Positions 6,275 through 6,725 of a DNA stretch of 6,725 nt are shown here, one piece after another. This stretch comes from Actinomycetota bacterium. Its GTDB lineage: Bacteria; Actinomycetota; Thermoleophilia; Solirubrobacterales; 70-9. Every line of letters starts with the position of its first letter. Positions within the stretch are counted from its first letter, which is position 1. The translations under genes and the position numbers were made by a program. The notes below the pieces were generated by a model, which made no database searches, was not told the DNA's origin, and saw only the letters and a program-made list of their open reading frames with translations. Where the stretch lies: contig VAYL01000042.1 in assembly GCA_005884305.1 (NCBI GenBank), positions 1 through 6,725 of the forward strand, given 5' to 3'.

Positions 6275-6418
6275 AAACCGGCTTGGGAAACGGACTAGAC
6301 GGTTGGTTCCGAATTTGTGGCCGTAGGCCAGGTTGACCGATCTCGGCGTTATGCCGAACCCGGCGGCGAGGGCGAGCAGGCGAAGCCCGATTATCGGCCT
6401 CAAGGCCCCATGCGCCAT
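6260..6418 (-). other. Doubtful 52-codon ORF
   Basis: An ATG at 6418 opens a 52-codon frame: MAHGALRPIIGLRLLALAAG, then FGITPRSVNLAYGHKFGTN, then RLVRFPSRFRYCR, stopping at TAG 6262-6260. Its stop is in the same frame as the dehydrogenase remnant. Its 3' end contains one arm of the inverted repeat. I recognise no family and see no Shine-Dalgarno site. The composition differs from neighbouring genes. It could be part of an inserted or rearranged element, or not coding at all. Confidence 0.15.
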
Positions 6419-6428
6419 GATTGTGACG

Positions 6429-6725
6429 ATGGCTTACGACGAGGATCTCGCCAACCGGATCCGCGAGCTGATCGCCTCCGAGGACGGCTACACCGAGCAG
6501 AAGATGTTCGGCGGCATCGGCTTCATGATCGACGGCCACATGGCGGTGGGGGTCAACGGCGAGGTGGCCTGATGATCCACTGCTCCAAGGAGGAGACCGA
6601 GGCTCTCCTCGCCAAGCCCGGTGCGCGACCGTTCCAGATGCGCGGACGCGAGATGAAGGGCTGGCTTTGGGCTGATGCCGAGTCGGTCTCCACGAAGCGA
6701 GAACTCGAGCCCTGGGCTATGCAGA
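6429..6725 (+). pseudogene. TfoX N-terminal-domain protein, frameshifted and cut by the window end
   Basis: ATG 6429 begins MAYDEDLANRIRELIASEDG, then YTEQKMFGGIGFMIDGHMAV, a clear match to small TfoX_N proteins, whose members often open with MAYDE-x-LA and carry a KMFGG-x-x-F core. The frame then runs into TGA at 6570-6572. The rest of the domain continues at once in another frame: GLMIHCSKEETEALLAKPGA, RPFQMRGREMKGWLWADAE, then SVSTKRELEPWAMQ to the window edge. Adding one G in GAGGTGGCC (around 6561-6568) would restore NGEGGLMIHC as the family predicts, so a one-base deletion or a sequencing/assembly error explains the break. An in-frame upstream ATG at 6417 is possible, but 6429 fits the family. 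By name TfoX relates to competence regulation, but stand-alone TfoX_N proteins of this type have no settled role. Loss of function is likely if the shift is real. Confidence 0.85.

Larger units (their letters stand above)
6041..6428. other. Gene-poor, decayed stretch between the regulator operon and the TfoX gene
   Basis: No intact, convincing gene lies here. From left to right it holds the presumed promoter region of the response regulator (6041-6113), one arm of an 11-base inverted repeat, the dehydrogenase remnant, the second arm, and a stretch (about 6260-6360) visibly less GC-rich than its surroundings with AT-containing words such as GAATTTGTGG. This mix suggests past insertion, deletion or rearrangement. 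Confidence 0.6.

Noticed and set aside
6108..6539. 143-codon minus-strand ORF at the right end
   Set aside because: It runs antisense through the TfoX_N domain and out of frame through the SDR remnant; both homologies contradict it.
1..6725. CRISPR arrays, tRNA or rRNA genes, riboswitches, transposases
   Set aside because: I looked on both strands and saw no short regularly spaced repeats, no cloverleaf or T-loop sequences, no rRNA signatures and no transposase or integrase motifs.

Overview
This is a GC-rich window (by eye about 70 percent, with strong G/C bias at third codon positions) from a bacterium. It looks like a high-GC actinobacterium, possibly of the Solirubrobacterales/Thermoleophilia type. 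That is an inference from base composition, frequent GTG starts, and secreted cysteine-paired propeller proteins of a style I associate with that group. No rRNA or marker gene is present to fix the taxonomy.

The left part (1-2787, + strand) encodes secreted proteins. It holds the 3' end of a BNR/sialidase-type beta-propeller gene (to 200), then an unrecognised exported protein of about 448 residues (278-1624). This is joined by a 4-base GTGA overlap to an exported six-repeat propeller protein (1621-2787), in which every repeat carries one pair of cysteines.

The middle part (2755-6040, - strand) is a compact three-gene operon read leftward: an OmpR/PhoB-type response regulator (6040-5360), a membrane histidine kinase (5363-3996), and an exported protein of unknown function with a duplicated domain and eight mature cysteines (3999-2755). 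Both junctions are GTGA stop/start overlaps, so the three proteins are probably made together. The last gene runs tail-to-tail into the propeller gene, with their coding ends overlapping by 33 bases. Two TTCAT-containing half-sites 11 bases apart lie 35-52 bases upstream of the regulator start and are a plausible autoregulatory operator.

The right part (6041-6725) looks decayed. It carries the last ~34 codons of a short-chain dehydrogenase/reductase gene with no 5' part, bracketed by an 11-base inverted repeat. Next comes a less GC-rich stretch with a doubtful 52-codon ORF, then a TfoX N-terminal-domain gene broken by an apparent one-base deletion and cut by the window end.

The most interesting candidate system is the two-component pair translationally linked to an unrecognised secreted duplicated-domain protein and facing a secreted-protein operon. 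A link between the kinase and the exported proteins (sensing of, or response to, an envelope or extracellular condition) is inference from gene arrangement only.
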